Positions 26,468 to 36,732 of a DNA stretch of 64,000 nucleotides are shown one piece after another; position 1 is the first letter of the stretch; the number at the start of each line of letters is the position of its first letter. The translations under genes were made by a program, and so were the position numbers. The notes beneath the pieces were generated by a model. That model worked only from the letters and a program-made list of their open reading frames with translations. It ran no database searches and was not told the DNA's origin. Where the stretch lies: positions 203,404 through 267,403 of the forward strand of contig JBCDMB010000003.1 in NCBI GenBank assembly GCA_038744685.1, written 5' to 3'. The DNA comes from Verrucomicrobiota bacterium (GTDB lineage Bacteria > Verrucomicrobiota > Verrucomicrobiia > Opitutales > Puniceicoccaceae).

Positions 26468-27379
26468 ATGCATATTGAAAACTTCAAAATCTTCGCAGAT
26501 TTGGTAGAAAGCGAGAGTTTTTCCCGAGCCGCGAAGCTGAACGGAATCACCCAATCGGCTGTCAGCCAGCAGCTACGCTCAATGGAGCGCCATTTCAACG
26601 TCCTCATTGTCGACCGCAGCCAGAAGCGGTTTCGGCTCACACAAGAGGGACGCCTCCTGTACGATTCCTCCAAAGAAATCCTCAACCTTTACGAACGCCT
26701 TGATTGCGAGATTCAGGAGATGCGAAAGGTAATTAGTGGCAACATCAAGCTCTCTACGATTTACAGTGTAGGACTCCACGAGCTTCCCAAATACCTGACC
26801 AAATTCATGCAGGAGTTTCCATCCGTGAACGTTCACGTGGAGTACCGACGCTCCAACCATGTCTACGATGACATCCTCCACAATGCGGTGGATCTAGGCT
26901 TGGTCGCTTTTCCGATCAAGAACCGGCAGCTCGAGGTCATCCCGTTTAAAACCGACGATCTAATCGTGGCCACAAGTGCCAACCATCCGCTGGCCAGAAA
27001 CAAGGAAATCAACATAAGGGATCTCGAGGGCTATGATTTTGTCGGATTTGACAAGGACATTCCCACCCGCAAGGCAACCGATGAGATTTTCCGCGAGGCA
27101 AGAGTCGGGCTCGATCCAAAGATGGAGTTCGACAACATAGAAACGGTCAAGAGAGCCGTCGAAATAGACGCCGGGTTCGCAATTCTACCTGCCTCAACCA
27201 TTGCAAACGAGGTGAAGAACGGGCTGATCTGTTCCATCCCGTTTAAAAAGAAAAGCTTCCACCGTCCGATCGCTTTGATTCATCGGAAGGGACGCGTCCT
27301 CACTCCGGCGATGAAACAGTTCGTCGAGCTACTGACCGACGACAAGAGCCCAAACGAGGCTCCAAAGTCTGCAGCTTAG
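26468..27379 (+). CDS. LysR-type transcriptional regulator
   Basis: The 303-residue protein has the LysR layout: an N-terminal winged helix (residues 1-60, with SFSRAAKLNGITQSAVSQQL), a linker helix and a two-lobed effector-binding domain (about 90-290). It diverges from yggS across a 59-base gap where an autoregulatory site could lie. The downstream transglutaminase gene is convergent and 10 bases away. The effector is unknown; similarity to CysB or CysL cannot be claimed from the sequence. Confidence 0.92.
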   Translation: MHIENFKIFADLVESESFSRAAKLNGITQSAVSQQLRSMERHFNVLIVDRSQKRFRLTQEGRLLYDSSKEILNLYERLDCEIQEMRKVISGNIKLSTIYSVGLHELPKYLTKFMQEFPSVNVHVEYRRSNHVYDDILHNAVDLGLVAFPIKNRQLEVIPFKTDDLIVATSANHPLARNKEINIRDLEGYDFVGFDKDIPTRKATDEIFREARVGLDPKMEFDNIETVKRAVEIDAGFAILPASTIANEVKNGLICSIPFKKKSFHRPIALIHRKGRVLTPAMKQFVELLTDDKSPNEAPKSAA

Positions 27380-27389
27380 AGTAACCCGC

Positions 27390-28262
27390 TTACTGCTGAG
27401 GCAGTCGCTCGATCCTTACCTTAACTGCAAGATCCTGTTCGTCGACGCCGCGAAAAGTGCCTCGAAAGGGAGCGACGTCGTTGTAGTCGCGTCCGATAGC
27501 CACTTTGATGTGGCGTTCCCCGGCCGCTTGATCGTTGGTTGGGTCAAGTCCCCACCAACGTCCACCGGGCAAGCCTACTTCGACCCAGGCGTGACTTGCA
27601 GCCGCCCCTACCAGTTCACTGCCTTTCTTCTGGGTTGGGTCATACGGTTCAATATAACCACTGACGTAGCGTGCGGGTATCCCGCCCGTTCGGAGGATAG
27701 ACAACATCACGTGAGCAAAATCCTGACAAACGCCCTTGCGCAGTTCGATTACTTCGTCAATCGGAGTGGTGATATCGGTCGCTCCTGGAACGTAGTCGAA
27801 CTGGTCGTGGATCCAGTGGTTCACCTCCGTAACCGTATCCACGATTGATTCTCCTTCCCGGAAAAACATGCTGTTGAGGCCTCGCAAAACCCCTCCGATC
27901 GGGACGAGTTTAGTTGGCCTCCGAAAGTCGATCATCTCCACTGAATATCTCGAAAGAATTTGCTTCGCCTCAGCAACGGTCACGTTGCGGCAGAACTCAA
28001 CCGAATCCTGAGGCAACGTTTCAACTGTCGAAGTCGAGGTGATGGTCAGTCGGGAGTGCCTAAAAGGAATCGCAAAATACTCTACTGGATTTCCCCAATA
28101 ATCGACAAACGATCCAACAGGAACGCTTGGATCCACAGCTAATTGCCGCTCCTCGACCGTCTGCTGAGCATCCGAGGTCGGGCAAAGACGCAACTCAGCA
28201 ACCGATTCAGAGGCGGGCTCTGCATAACGATAGATGGTCGTATGGGATACGGAGAATCTCAC
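27390..28262 (-). CDS. Transglutaminase-like protein
   Basis: The 290-residue product (GTG at 28262) has the transglutaminase-like core: the Cys in ELRKGVCQDFAHVML, the His in AASHAWVEVGLP and the Asp in WWGLDPTNDQAAG form the catalytic triad. An N-terminal beta domain (RFSVSHTTIYRYAEPASESV) is typical of the bacterial transglutaminase/protease-like family, often linked to peptide or cyanophycin-type metabolism. The frame is open to a TTG 48 bases further upstream, but the GTG fits the usual N-terminus. No signal peptide, so cytoplasmic. Confidence 0.88.
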   Translation of the reverse strand: MRFSVSHTTIYRYAEPASESVAELRLCPTSDAQQTVEERQLAVDPSVPVGSFVDYWGNPVEYFAIPFRHSRLTITSTSTVETLPQDSVEFCRNVTVAEAKQILSRYSVEMIDFRRPTKLVPIGGVLRGLNSMFFREGESIVDTVTEVNHWIHDQFDYVPGATDITTPIDEVIELRKGVCQDFAHVMLSILRTGGIPARYVSGYIEPYDPTQKKGSELVGAAASHAWVEVGLPGGRWWGLDPTNDQAAGERHIKVAIGRDYNDVAPFRGTFRGVDEQDLAVKVRIERLPQQ

Positions 28263-28373
28263 TGCAGGGACACTGGGGTCAGAGGGAAACGTTTGGCAAC
28301 CGGAAACCAAAGGAAGGACCCACCCGGTATTGCTTTTGACAATCCACGCTTAAATCAGCATTTTTTCAGGTTT

Positions 28374-28640
28374 ATGGAATCCAGCTTTGAAGTATCCCTC
28401 TACCCCCTAACCGAAGATTATGAGACCTCGGTCCTTACCTTCCTGGACGCTCTCGAGGACGAGGGGCTTCAATTCTCCACGAGTGGAATGAGCACGCGAA
28501 TTGTTGGTGAAACAGGGCTCGTCATGGAGGCCCTCGGACGTCAGTTCGAGAAGATTCAAAGTCATGGAAAAGCGACCTTGATGATTAAAGCTGGACCCGG
28601 TCGACTGGAATACAACGGACGCCACAACCGGGAACTTTAA
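28374..28640 (+). CDS. Small protein of the YkoF/MTH1187 thiamine-binding-like family
   Basis: From the ATG at 28374 the product is 88 residues. Its start (FEVSLYPLTEDYETSVLTFL) and the following GLQFSTSGMSTRIVGETGLV and LMIKAGPGR strands fit the ferredoxin-like thiamine-binding or YkoF family, which bind hydroxymethylpyrimidine or thiamine. Sequence identity is low. Thiamine genes are not nearby. It precedes the pilT-like pair by 13 bases. Confidence 0.5.
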   Translation: MESSFEVSLYPLTEDYETSVLTFLDALEDEGLQFSTSGMSTRIVGETGLVMEALGRQFEKIQSHGKATLMIKAGPGRLEYNGRHNREL

Positions 28641-28653
28641 GTCGTCACTTCGA

Positions 28654-30027
28654 ATGAGAAGCGATCTTGGCTGGTTCTTTTCCCTTTGTCAGGAGGGAGG
28701 ACTCCTCACTGCGGAACAAGCGCATCAACTGATCACCGAGATCGACTTTGCGTCGACCCTCGAAGAGGTCGCGGACCGAACGGCGGCCCATGGCTGGATC
28801 TCCCGCCCCGAAGATGTGCGCAACCAGGTCAAAGAAGCGGGAAAACGCTCCAAAAAAGGGGATACTGCCCCGGAACTAACACCACCACCACAGGTCGATT
28901 TAGCTGGAAATGCCCCCGACTTTGCAAGTTGGCAGTCGATGGATGATACGAGCCTCAAATCCGCCATGGGAGATTGGGTCGAATTCTGCCAAATCCATGG
29001 TGTGAGCGACCTTCACTTAACGGCCGGTGCTCGCCCAAGAGTCAGACACTACCGGGAGATTGTGTATCTATCCGATCATGATCTCGATCCGGGTCTGGCT
29101 GAGCGGATGAATCTGATCCTATTGACTGATGAGCAACAGAAAGCCTTCGCCGAAGATTGGGATCTCGACTACTCCATCCCGCTTGAAACGGAAGGCCCCG
29201 AGACTTCTCACCGCCTCCGGGTAAACTTGACCCGCCACCACAGCGGAGTATCCGGCGTCTACCACATGGCAAGGCCGACAATTGGGACCTTAGAGGAACT
29301 CGGATTCCCCAACGCCGAAACGATTCGGAAGCTTCTGGCTTACCACAACGGAATCATACTGGTCACAGGCCCGGTCGGATCCGGAAAGACCACGACCCTT
29401 GCGAGCCTTCTCAACGAACTGAATGAGACCCGAAGTTCTCACATCATTACAATCGAGGATCCGATCGAAGTCGTCCAATCGTCGAAAGAGTGTATTCTCA
29501 CCCAGCGTCAGGTAGGAGTGCATACCCGGTCCTTCGACCGAGCACTGGGATCAGCCCTTCGCGAGGATCCAGATATTATCGTGGTCGGTGAGATGCGGGA
29601 CCTCGAAACGATCGAAATGGCCCTGACCGCTGCGGAGACCGGGCATCTGGTAATCGGAACCCTCCACACCCGAGACGCCGCGAGCACCTTGAGCCGGTTG
29701 CTCGACGTTTTTCCTTCCCGACAACAGAGCCAGATCCGCGCGATGACGGCCGACTCCCTTCGCGGCATCATCTGTCAGAGACTTCTTCCTTCCACCGATG
29801 GTAAAGTCGCTCTTGCCTGTGAGCTGATGATCAATAACTCAGCGACGGCGAACATTATGCGCGACGCAAAGGAATCCGGCCTCGAGGCTGCCATCCAGAC
29901 CGGACGGAAACAGGGAATGCGGGCGATGGACGAATCCATCGCAGAGCTTTACGAAGTGGGCCGAATCTCTCTTGAAACAGCGCAGTATTACATCAAGGAC
30001 CAAAACCTTCTTTCCAGAAACAGCTAA
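28654..30027 (+). CDS. Type IV pilus retraction ATPase, PilT-like, long form
   Basis: The 457-residue protein is a PilT/PilU-type ATPase that depolymerises type IV pili. It has Walker A GPVGSGKTT near residue 239, IITIEDPIEVVQSS, the His/Asp boxes GEMRDLETIEMALTAAETGH with GTLHTRDAASTL, and Walker B DPDIIVVGE. An N-terminal extension of about 90 residues (LTAEQAHQLITEIDFASTLE) precedes the PAS-like domain and is not found in ordinary PilT (about 345). It lies 10 bases before a standard PilT gene, a pair comparable to PilT/PilU. Pilin genes are not in the window. Confidence 0.92.
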   Translation: MRSDLGWFFSLCQEGGLLTAEQAHQLITEIDFASTLEEVADRTAAHGWISRPEDVRNQVKEAGKRSKKGDTAPELTPPPQVDLAGNAPDFASWQSMDDTSLKSAMGDWVEFCQIHGVSDLHLTAGARPRVRHYREIVYLSDHDLDPGLAERMNLILLTDEQQKAFAEDWDLDYSIPLETEGPETSHRLRVNLTRHHSGVSGVYHMARPTIGTLEELGFPNAETIRKLLAYHNGIILVTGPVGSGKTTTLASLLNELNETRSSHIITIEDPIEVVQSSKECILTQRQVGVHTRSFDRALGSALREDPDIIVVGEMRDLETIEMALTAAETGHLVIGTLHTRDAASTLSRLLDVFPSRQQSQIRAMTADSLRGIICQRLLPSTDGKVALACELMINNSATANIMRDAKESGLEAAIQTGRKQGMRAMDESIAELYEVGRISLETAQYYIKDQNLLSRNS

Positions 30028-30037
30028 CCCCTAAACG

Positions 30038-31081
30038 ATGGCCGAGATCGATACCCTTCTTATTGAAATGCTGGAAAGCGGCGGCTCCGATCTACACCTA
30101 TCGGTGGGTTCATCACCGAAGATGAGAGTCGATGGTTCCATCTTCCCAATGGAGTACGAACCATTTTCAGCTGAGCTCATGAACGAGCTGCTCGAGGAGT
30201 TTACTCCCCCAAATCGCTGGCATCAATTTATGGAGCGGAGCGATGTTGATTTTGCCTATGAAATCCCCGGAAAAGCGCGCTTCCGTGCAAACATTTTTGA
30301 CAACCATTGGGGAAGCGCAGCGGTTCTGCGCCAGATTCCCTCTCGGGTAGAATCGATAGAGGAGCTGGGACTACCTGAGACACTCAAGTCACTCGCCCTC
30401 GAGCGGGGTGGCTTAGTGCTTGTAACCGGACCCACAGGTAGTGGGAAATCCACTACGCTAGCGGCTGTCCTGAACCACATTAACGAGAATACCTCCAAAG
30501 AAATTATTACTCTGGAGGATCCGGTAGAGTTCATTCATTCAAACAAAAACTGCACCATCATTCACCGGGAGGTAACCGAGCATACCCACTCCTACGCGGG
30601 AGGCCTTAGGAGCACTATGAGGGCCGATCCAGACGTTGTTCTTATTGGTGAAATGAGAGATCGAGAAACGATGAGGCTGGCGCTCGGTTGTGCTGCAATG
30701 GGTATGCTGGTCTTCTCGACTCTACATACGAACAGCGCTGCTAAGACGATTGACCGAATTATTGACGCGTTCACCGCAGAGGAACAGGCCCAGATTCGTA
30801 TCCTCTTGGCAGAATGTTTGCGTGGAGTGGTGTCTCAGGTGCTTTGCGTAGCAGCCGAGGGTGGTCGGGTTCCGGCCTTTGAGATCCTCACCTACCACAA
30901 GTCACTTCCAAATTGCATCCGGCAGAACTCGCTTGCCTCCATTCGCAATATTATCGACCAGAATCGTGATACCGGAATGATCTCTCTGGACGCTTATTTG
31001 ATCGAGCTATCCAGCAGTGGAATCATTTCAACAGAGGAAGCCTACATGAAGGCGAATGATAAGAGTCTCTTCGCAAGATAA
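30038..31081 (+). CDS. pilT: Type IV pilus retraction ATPase PilT
   Basis: The 347-residue product has PilT length and motifs: GSDLHLSVGSSPKMRVDG near residue 15, Walker A GPTGSGKST near 131, IITLEDPVEFIHSNK near 155, DPDVVLIGEMRDRETM near 203 and a His box STLHTNSAAKTIDRIID. PilT powers pilus retraction for twitching motility. It follows the longer paralogue directly. The C-terminal IRQNSLASIRN segment resembles the AIRxG retraction motif only loosely. Confidence 0.93.
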   Translation: MAEIDTLLIEMLESGGSDLHLSVGSSPKMRVDGSIFPMEYEPFSAELMNELLEEFTPPNRWHQFMERSDVDFAYEIPGKARFRANIFDNHWGSAAVLRQIPSRVESIEELGLPETLKSLALERGGLVLVTGPTGSGKSTTLAAVLNHINENTSKEIITLEDPVEFIHSNKNCTIIHREVTEHTHSYAGGLRSTMRADPDVVLIGEMRDRETMRLALGCAAMGMLVFSTLHTNSAAKTIDRIIDAFTAEEQAQIRILLAECLRGVVSQVLCVAAEGGRVPAFEILTYHKSLPNCIRQNSLASIRNIIDQNRDTGMISLDAYLIELSSSGIISTEEAYMKANDKSLFAR

Positions 31082-31174
31082 CAGACCACTACTCATCTCC
31101 CGTTTTACCCTAAGACGCTTGAGGTCTACCTTCCCGAGTTCAGTATTAAACAAGGACGGATTGTTAAGAGAGCA

Positions 31175-32011
31175 CTATTTTAACGCTAGAGACAGAATAG
31201 CGTAACCGAGTGGGCCGGTACACAAAAGGCTATCCACCAAGTCCAGCCCACCACCGATTCCCGGGATCCTTTTGCCACTGTCTTTCACCCCCGCGATCCG
31301 CTTCAAGGCTGATCCGAGAAGATCAGAAACGATTGCCGTGGTTCCAAGAACAAGACCAAGCAAGATACAAATCCAAAAGGTAAGCCCAGCAGGAGCAAGA
31401 TCTCCGGAGAGCGCTGGAACCAAGCAGGCAACCAAGACCGAGGTCAAAACTCCTCCAATCGCACCCTCGATCGTCTTCTTAGGACTGTAGGAAGGGGCGA
31501 GCGGCCGCCGCCCGATTCGGCTACCGATCAGAAGAGCTCCTATATCCGAAAACTTTGCTACTGCTACCACCCAGACCGCTAAAAACAATCCTTGCCCTTC
31601 CGTAAGTCCCGGGAGCATGGCCAGTAGGGCGAAAAACGTGAGACAGGCTGGAACCAGCAAAAATCCGATCAACGTAGGAAAAAGACATCGCGAAAGACTT
31701 CGGACTGGCGTTCGAAACATCACCCATGCGACCAACGAAGGAAACACCAGTCCAAGAGAAACCGGATAAGCATCGACAGAACCCAAAAACAATAAGAGCC
31801 CGGAAGTGATCAAAATGAACAACACACCTGCGACTAGTCCTGCGACTACCAAAGGATCGCCTCCCACTCGCCCAAGAAGTCCATAAGTCTCGTGCTGTGC
31901 CATCACAGCAAGAGCTGTAATCAGTAGAAGGCCAGCATATACGCCAAACAACCAAAGAAGTATTAGTATGCCGACCCAAAGAACGACTGTAGTAATAGTC
32001 CGTTGTTTCAT
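31175..32011 (-). CDS. cdsA: Phosphatidate cytidylyltransferase
   Basis: CdsA makes CDP-diacylglycerol from phosphatidate and CTP. The 278-residue product is highly hydrophobic with about eight membrane segments. The C-terminal signature reads KRIAGVKDSGKRIPGIGGG, where the common form has PGHGGxxDRxD; here the His is replaced by Ile and the Arg by Leu (LDLVDSL). The essential Asp and Lys-Asp of the KD motif remain, so activity is likely. It begins 12 bases after uppS on the same strand, the usual order for cell-envelope synthesis. Confidence 0.9.
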   Translation of the reverse strand: MKQRTITTVVLWVGILILLWLFGVYAGLLLITALAVMAQHETYGLLGRVGGDPLVVAGLVAGVLFILITSGLLLFLGSVDAYPVSLGLVFPSLVAWVMFRTPVRSLSRCLFPTLIGFLLVPACLTFFALLAMLPGLTEGQGLFLAVWVVAVAKFSDIGALLIGSRIGRRPLAPSYSPKKTIEGAIGGVLTSVLVACLVPALSGDLAPAGLTFWICILLGLVLGTTAIVSDLLGSALKRIAGVKDSGKRIPGIGGGLDLVDSLLCTGPLGYAILSLALK

Positions 32012-32023
32012 TCCGCGTCGGGT

Positions 32024-32779
32024 TTAGATCGTCAACTCACCTCGATGAGGCAAAGGAGACATCACTTTCCCAAAGCGTCTTTCCCGGGAGGCATAAGATT
32101 CAAGGGCCTGATCGAAATGTTTTTTGGTAAACTCTGGCCAGGGGACATCGCAAAAGTAGAGCTCTGCGTAGGCTCCCTGGAGAAGCAGGAAGTTACTCAC
32201 CCGCCACTCACCGGAAGTCCGAATAATTAAATCGGGATCTGGAAGATCACCGGTGTAGAGAAACTTTTGATACTCTTCCCAAGTCTCAGGAACGGCATCA
32301 ATTACACCCGCCTGAAGGGCAGCGGTGATCTTCGCAGTTGCGTCGACGACCTCCGTCCGAGATCCGTAATTGAGGGCAAGGGTGAGCACATGATCGTTAA
32401 AGTCTTTGGTCTCACTCTCTACTCTAGCGAGTTCCCGCGAGACTTCTTCTGGAAGCTCATGACGCCTACCGATAGTCTCTAAACGAATCCGGTTTTTCAC
32501 TAGTTGGTGACTTTCCTTTCGTAGAAACTGTTTCAAGAGATCCATCAAGGCCTCTACTTCCTCTTCCGGCCGCTGCCAGTTTTCGGCACTGAAAGCAAAC
32601 AGGGTCAGGTAGCGAATCGGGGAGTCCGCAAGGGATTCGAGAAGATTTCGTACGTTTTTGACTCCCTGGCGGTGGCCTTCGATCCGGGGAAGAAACCTCT
32701 TGCGCGCCCAGCGACCATTCCCATCCATGATGATTGCCACATGGGACGGCTGGTTCGATACAGTGGAGACGGATGACAT
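32024..32779 (-). CDS. uppS: Undecaprenyl diphosphate synthase
   Basis: UppS is a cis-prenyltransferase producing the C55 carrier for peptidoglycan and O-antigen. The 251-residue product shows the catalytic HVAIIMDGNGRWARKR with Asp near residue 19, GHRQGVKNV near 37, TLFAFSAENWQRP near 77 and LIIRTSGEWRVSNFLLLQGAYAE region near 195. All conserved segments are present. It precedes cdsA by 12 bases. Confidence 0.96.
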   Translation of the reverse strand: MSSVSTVSNQPSHVAIIMDGNGRWARKRFLPRIEGHRQGVKNVRNLLESLADSPIRYLTLFAFSAENWQRPEEEVEALMDLLKQFLRKESHQLVKNRIRLETIGRRHELPEEVSRELARVESETKDFNDHVLTLALNYGSRTEVVDATAKITAALQAGVIDAVPETWEEYQKFLYTGDLPDPDLIIRTSGEWRVSNFLLLQGAYAELYFCDVPWPEFTKKHFDQALESYASRERRFGKVMSPLPHRGELTI

Positions 32780-32963
32780 TTTCTCCTCGGAGCCTGACAG
32801 AAATCACCCTTGTTTGTCACCAAGGAATCGGACCACCGCAAACTTTTCCATTCCCGCGGTTTTGGGGAACTAGAGAACAATCCAAACCGCGATTACGTCC
32901 TCCTTGCAGTGGAGGGAAAAGAAAAAGCTATCCCAGAACCGCGCGATATCAGCGCTTTTCTCC

Positions 32964-34613
32964 TTACTTTCCGCGACCCCAGGAGTCCTTCAGAGTGACC
33001 GTTCGATTGAAAACCAATCGGTCTCTACTGGAGTCATCGTCACAAACAAAGTACCCAGTTCTTTCGAACTGAATCCTCATCCCGGGCTCGGCATTTGCTA
33101 GCGAGGGTTCGACAAAGGCTTCCGCCTTTTGGAGCGAATTTGGATTCAGGCAGGCAATCGGATCGTCCTCACCTCCCGGATTCGCCACTGAGAAAAGTCG
33201 ATCGTAGAGACGCACTTCGGCACGTAACGCGTGTTTTGCTGAGACCCAGTGAATCACACCCTTCACCTTCCGTCCCTCTGGCTGCTTTCCCAAGGTGTCG
33301 CGGTCAATGGACCCGACTAATGAAACCACACTCCCCTTCTCGTCTTTCTTCACTTCATCACAGCGAAGCACATAGGAGTATCGTAGCCGCACCTCTGAGC
33401 CGGGAGTGAGCCGGAAAAACTTTTTCGGCGGCTCTTCCATGAAGTCAGACCGTTCGATCAGGATCTGATTGGAAAAGGGAACCTTACGGCTACCCTCCTC
33501 CGGACGTTCAGGATTGTTCACTGCATCCACTTCGAGCACTTCCCCATCCTCGAAATTGGTAATGGTAATGGGAAGCGGATCCATCACTGCCATCGCCCGA
33601 GAACTTTCCCGGTTCAACACCTCCCGGATGCTGTGCTCGTAAAACGCGTAATCCGTCGTCGAATCAAACTTGGTGACACCCAGCGAACGGCAAAAATTTC
33701 GGATTGCTTCAGCTGGAACTCCTCTCCGGCGGATTCCGCGTAGTGTCGGTAGTCGTGGATCATCCCATCCAGCTACATGTCCCTCCTGGACCAGCTGAAT
33801 CAGCTTCCTTTTGCTCATGAGCGTGTATTCCAGGTTCAACGGGGCGAACTCGTATTGCCGAGACGGAAAGATCCCAAGTTTATCAATCAACCAGTCATAG
33901 AGGGGCCGGTGGTTCTCAAACTCGAGCGTGCAGACTGAGTGAGTGATCCCTTCGATCGAGTCGCTCTGACCATGGGCAAAATCATAGGTAGGATAAATCG
34001 GCCAGTCATCTCCCGTCCGATGGTGGTGTGCGCGTCGAATGCGGTAGAGAACAGGATCCCGCATAATCAAATTCGGATGGGCCATATCGATTTTTGCCCG
34101 GAGCACTTTAGAGCCATCCGGAAACTCACCCGCCCTCATCCTACGCAGCAGATCCTCATTCTCGTCAGGTTCTCTATCGCTAAACGGACTCTCTACCCCC
34201 GGTTCCTTGAGAGTTCCACGGCCCTTGCGGATCTCCTCCCCAGACAGGTCGCAAACATAAGCGAGGCCGTTGCGAATCAAGTCCAAGGCGTATTCGAAAA
34301 GCCGTTCAAAATAATCCGAAGCGAAGCAAGCCTTCTCCCAATGAAAGCCCAGCCAGGATATGTCTGCCTGAATCGCGTCGACATACTCCTGCTCCTCCTT
34401 TTCGGGATTCGTGTCGTCAAACCGCAGGTTGCAAGTGCCGCCAAACTCATCGGCGATTCCAAAGTTCAAACAAATCGATTTTGCATGACCGAGATGTAGA
34501 TACCCATTGGGCTCCGGTGGAAACCGGGTAGCGACTCCACCTTCGTGCTTACCTGCTGCGAGATCGTCCGCTACAATTTGACGAATAAAATCGAGGTTTT
34601 CCGAATCGCTCAC
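32964..34613 (-). CDS. glnS: Glutaminyl-tRNA synthetase
   Basis: GlnS charges tRNA-Gln directly. The 549-residue protein is class I: HIGH-type [14 protein letters not shown] near residue 32, the second motif MSKRK near 269 in [16 protein letters not shown], and the beta-barrel anticodon-binding region with [12 protein letters not shown]. The GTG start overlaps the stop of gltX by 4 bases. Presence of GlnS means the cell need not make Gln-tRNA through GatCAB, though that can coexist. Confidence 0.96.
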   Translation of the reverse strand: MSDSENLDFIRQIVADDLAAGKHEGGVATRFPPEPNGYLHLGHAKSICLNFGIADEFGGTCNLRFDDTNPEKEEQEYVDAIQADISWLGFHWEKACFASDYFERLFEYALDLIRNGLAYVCDLSGEEIRKGRGTLKEPGVESPFSDREPDENEDLLRRMRAGEFPDGSKVLRAKIDMAHPNLIMRDPVLYRIRRAHHHRTGDDWPIYPTYDFAHGQSDSIEGITHSVCTLEFENHRPLYDWLIDKLGIFPSRQYEFAPLNLEYTLMSKRKLIQLVQEGHVAGWDDPRLPTLRGIRRRGVPAEAIRNFCRSLGVTKFDSTTDYAFYEHSIREVLNRESSRAMAVMDPLPITITNFEDGEVLEVDAVNNPERPEEGSRKVPFSNQILIERSDFMEEPPKKFFRLTPGSEVRLRYSYVLRCDEVKKDEKGSVVSLVGSIDRDTLGKQPEGRKVKGVIHWVSAKHALRAEVRLYDRLFSVANPGGEDDPIACLNPNSLQKAEAFVEPSLANAEPGMRIQFERTGYFVCDDDSSRDRLVFNRTVTLKDSWGRGK

Positions 34614-35995
34614 GCCACACCCCCGTCTCTTCCCAGCCGCTCCAACCGATTGAGCACTTTCTCCATGCCCAGTATCCGGATCACTTCGCCGAGATCCGGT
34701 CCTGAGAGCATTCCAGTCAAGGCAAAGCGGATTACCGGTCGGTAAGCCCCGGACTTCCTCCCATGCTTTGCTGCCACAGACTCGAGTGCGGCCTCAAATC
34801 CAGAGCTATCCTTCGAACCAGAACCTTTGATCTCGGCTGCCAGTTCCCCTGCGAGTCGACCGGGATCCTCCTTCTTCGACACCTTTTCGCGTGCCTTCAA
34901 ATCAAACTCGTAGTCCTCGCGGAAAAAGTACCGGCAATACGCGGGAAGATCCTCCAACAGATCCAGCTTCGGTTGGCAGAGCTCCAACACGCTTTGGAGA
35001 TAGTCCTCGTCCGCCTCTTCTTCGATCACCCCCGCCTCATTCAAAATCGGCCGGGCGAGCCAGGTGTAGGTTTCTATTGGCAACTGCTTTAGGTAGTGAC
35101 CATTCAAATGACGAAGTTTTGCCTCATCGAACCGGGCCGCCCCCTTTTGGATTCCTCCAAAATCAAAGGCAGCGGTGATTTCGTCAATCGGCAGGGCTTC
35201 TCGATCGTCCTTTGGGCTCCAACCAAGGAGGCAGAGAAAATTCCGTACCGCCTCCGCAAGAAAATGCCGACTCTGATATTCCTCGATCAACGCACCCTGA
35301 TCGCGCTTGCTCATCTTACCCTTCCCGACTGCAGGGTCTTTCAAAATCAACGGCAAATGCGCAAAACTGGGTGCTTCGACTCCGAAAGCCTCAAACAACT
35401 CCAAATGCTTGGCTGTGTTGGTCAAATGATCTTCCCCACGGATGACGTGAGTGATCTTCATTTCGATGTCATCCACTACGTTTACCAAATGGAAAACGGG
35501 ATCACCGTTGGCCCGCAGTATCGGAAAATCCCGATCGACTACCCTCTCGATTCGCCCGCGGATTTCGTCCTTAAATACCATTGGTGCCGCTCGGACTTTT
35601 TCTACTTCGGCGCCCAAATAGTCATCATATTCGAGATAACGGTCACCCTCCAACCGGAAGAAAACGGCTCCATCTTTATTATAGGCTCTACCGTTGGACC
35701 GGAGTTTTTCCACCGCATCCCTGTAAATCGATCCGCGCTCGCTTTGGAAATAGGGTCCAAAGTCGCCGCCCACCAGCGGACCTTCATCCCAGTCCAGACC
35801 TAGCCACCGCATTCCCTCGAAAAGAACCTCAAGAGCTTCCTCCGTATTCCGCTCTTTATCCGTATCCTCAATGCGTAATATAAAACGACCTTCACAATGC
35901 CGGGCGTACAGCCAGTTGAATAAGGCCGTACGTGCACTGCCAATATGGAAAAACCCGGTAGGACTCGGAGCAAAACGCACACGAACATCAGACAT
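34610..35995 (-). CDS. gltX: Glutamyl-tRNA synthetase
   Basis: GltX charges tRNA-Glu. The 461-residue class I protein has [19 protein letters not shown] at residues 6-24, the FVVEDTD-like [10 protein letters not shown] near 42, the KMSKRDQGA loop near 244 and the C-terminal anticodon-binding helical domain. It is the first gene of a two-gene unit with glnS and diverges from lexA across 93 bases. Confidence 0.97.
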   Translation of the reverse strand: MSDVRVRFAPSPTGFFHIGSARTALFNWLYARHCEGRFILRIEDTDKERNTEEALEVLFEGMRWLGLDWDEGPLVGGDFGPYFQSERGSIYRDAVEKLRSNGRAYNKDGAVFFRLEGDRYLEYDDYLGAEVEKVRAAPMVFKDEIRGRIERVVDRDFPILRANGDPVFHLVNVVDDIEMKITHVIRGEDHLTNTAKHLELFEAFGVEAPSFAHLPLILKDPAVGKGKMSKRDQGALIEEYQSRHFLAEAVRNFLCLLGWSPKDDREALPIDEITAAFDFGGIQKGAARFDEAKLRHLNGHYLKQLPIETYTWLARPILNEAGVIEEEADEDYLQSVLELCQPKLDLLEDLPAYCRYFFREDYEFDLKAREKVSKKEDPGRLAGELAAEIKGSGSKDSSGFEAALESVAAKHGRKSGAYRPVIRFALTGMLSGPDLGEVIRILGMEKVLNRLERLGRDGGVA

Positions 35996-36088
35996 CGAGC
36001 CAATCTCAGAGGGCCAATCGCCAAGTTCAACCCTTTTCCCGAATTCGTGCTGGACATGACCGGATGTTCACGTAATCTTTCGTTCACC

Positions 36089-36727
36089 ATGAAAGAACTC
36101 ACCTTCCGGCAACAGCAGATTCTCAACTTCATTCAGGAAAGGTCCGCGGATCAGGGCTACTGGCCAAGCATTCGCGAAATTCAACACGAATTCGGCTTCA
36201 AGAGCACCAATGCAGTAGTTGGCCACCTGCGCGCCCTTGAGAAGAAAGGCTATCTCGAGAGACAACCACATCAGGCTCGCGCATTTCGACTGCGCATCCC
36301 TGAAACCACTCCAGGCGATCAGGACAACATCCTCGACATTGTCGACATCCCGGTGATGGGTAACATCGCTGCGGGTTACCCCGATCGTGTAGAATCTGGC
36401 GGTCAAATCGACACTCTCCAAGTCGATGCCTTCACTGCACGCCAGCGGCGGCACAGGAAGACCTTTGCAATCCGGGTCCGCGGCGAATCCATGATCAACG
36501 CCGGAATCGAGGATGGTGACACGGTAGTGGTCGAAGCCCGTGAGCCGCAGGACGGTGACGTCGTAGCCGCACTCATCGACGGCGAAACCACCCTAAAGAG
36601 ATTCATCCGTAAAAGTGGCCACATGCCTTACCTTAAAGCAGAAAATCCAGACTACCCGGAGCTCTACCCCGTGGACGAATTGATTGTCCAAGGAGTAGCC
36701 ACCTCCTTTGTCCGGCGGCTGCGATAG
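36089..36727 (+). CDS. lexA: LexA repressor
   Basis: LexA represses the SOS genes and self-cleaves with RecA filament. The 212-residue product (ATG at 36089) has the winged helix LTFRQQQILNFIQERSADQG with SIREIQHEFGFKSTNAVVGH. The scissile Ala-Gly is in NIAAGYPD (about residues 95-96), Ser in RGESM is residue 134 and Lys in TTLKRF is residue 170. All catalytic residues are intact. It diverges from gltX; a dinB gene is 23 kb away, a likely regulon member. Confidence 0.97.
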   Translation: MKELTFRQQQILNFIQERSADQGYWPSIREIQHEFGFKSTNAVVGHLRALEKKGYLERQPHQARAFRLRIPETTPGDQDNILDIVDIPVMGNIAAGYPDRVESGGQIDTLQVDAFTARQRRHRKTFAIRVRGESMINAGIEDGDTVVVEAREPQDGDVVAALIDGETTLKRFIRKSGHMPYLKAENPDYPELYPVDELIVQGVATSFVRRLR

Positions 36728-36732
36728 AGGTG

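Noticed and set aside
33095..35803. Long plus-strand frames across the glnS and gltX genes
   Set aside because: Both synthetases are full-length on the minus strand with all motifs; these frames are antisense shadows.
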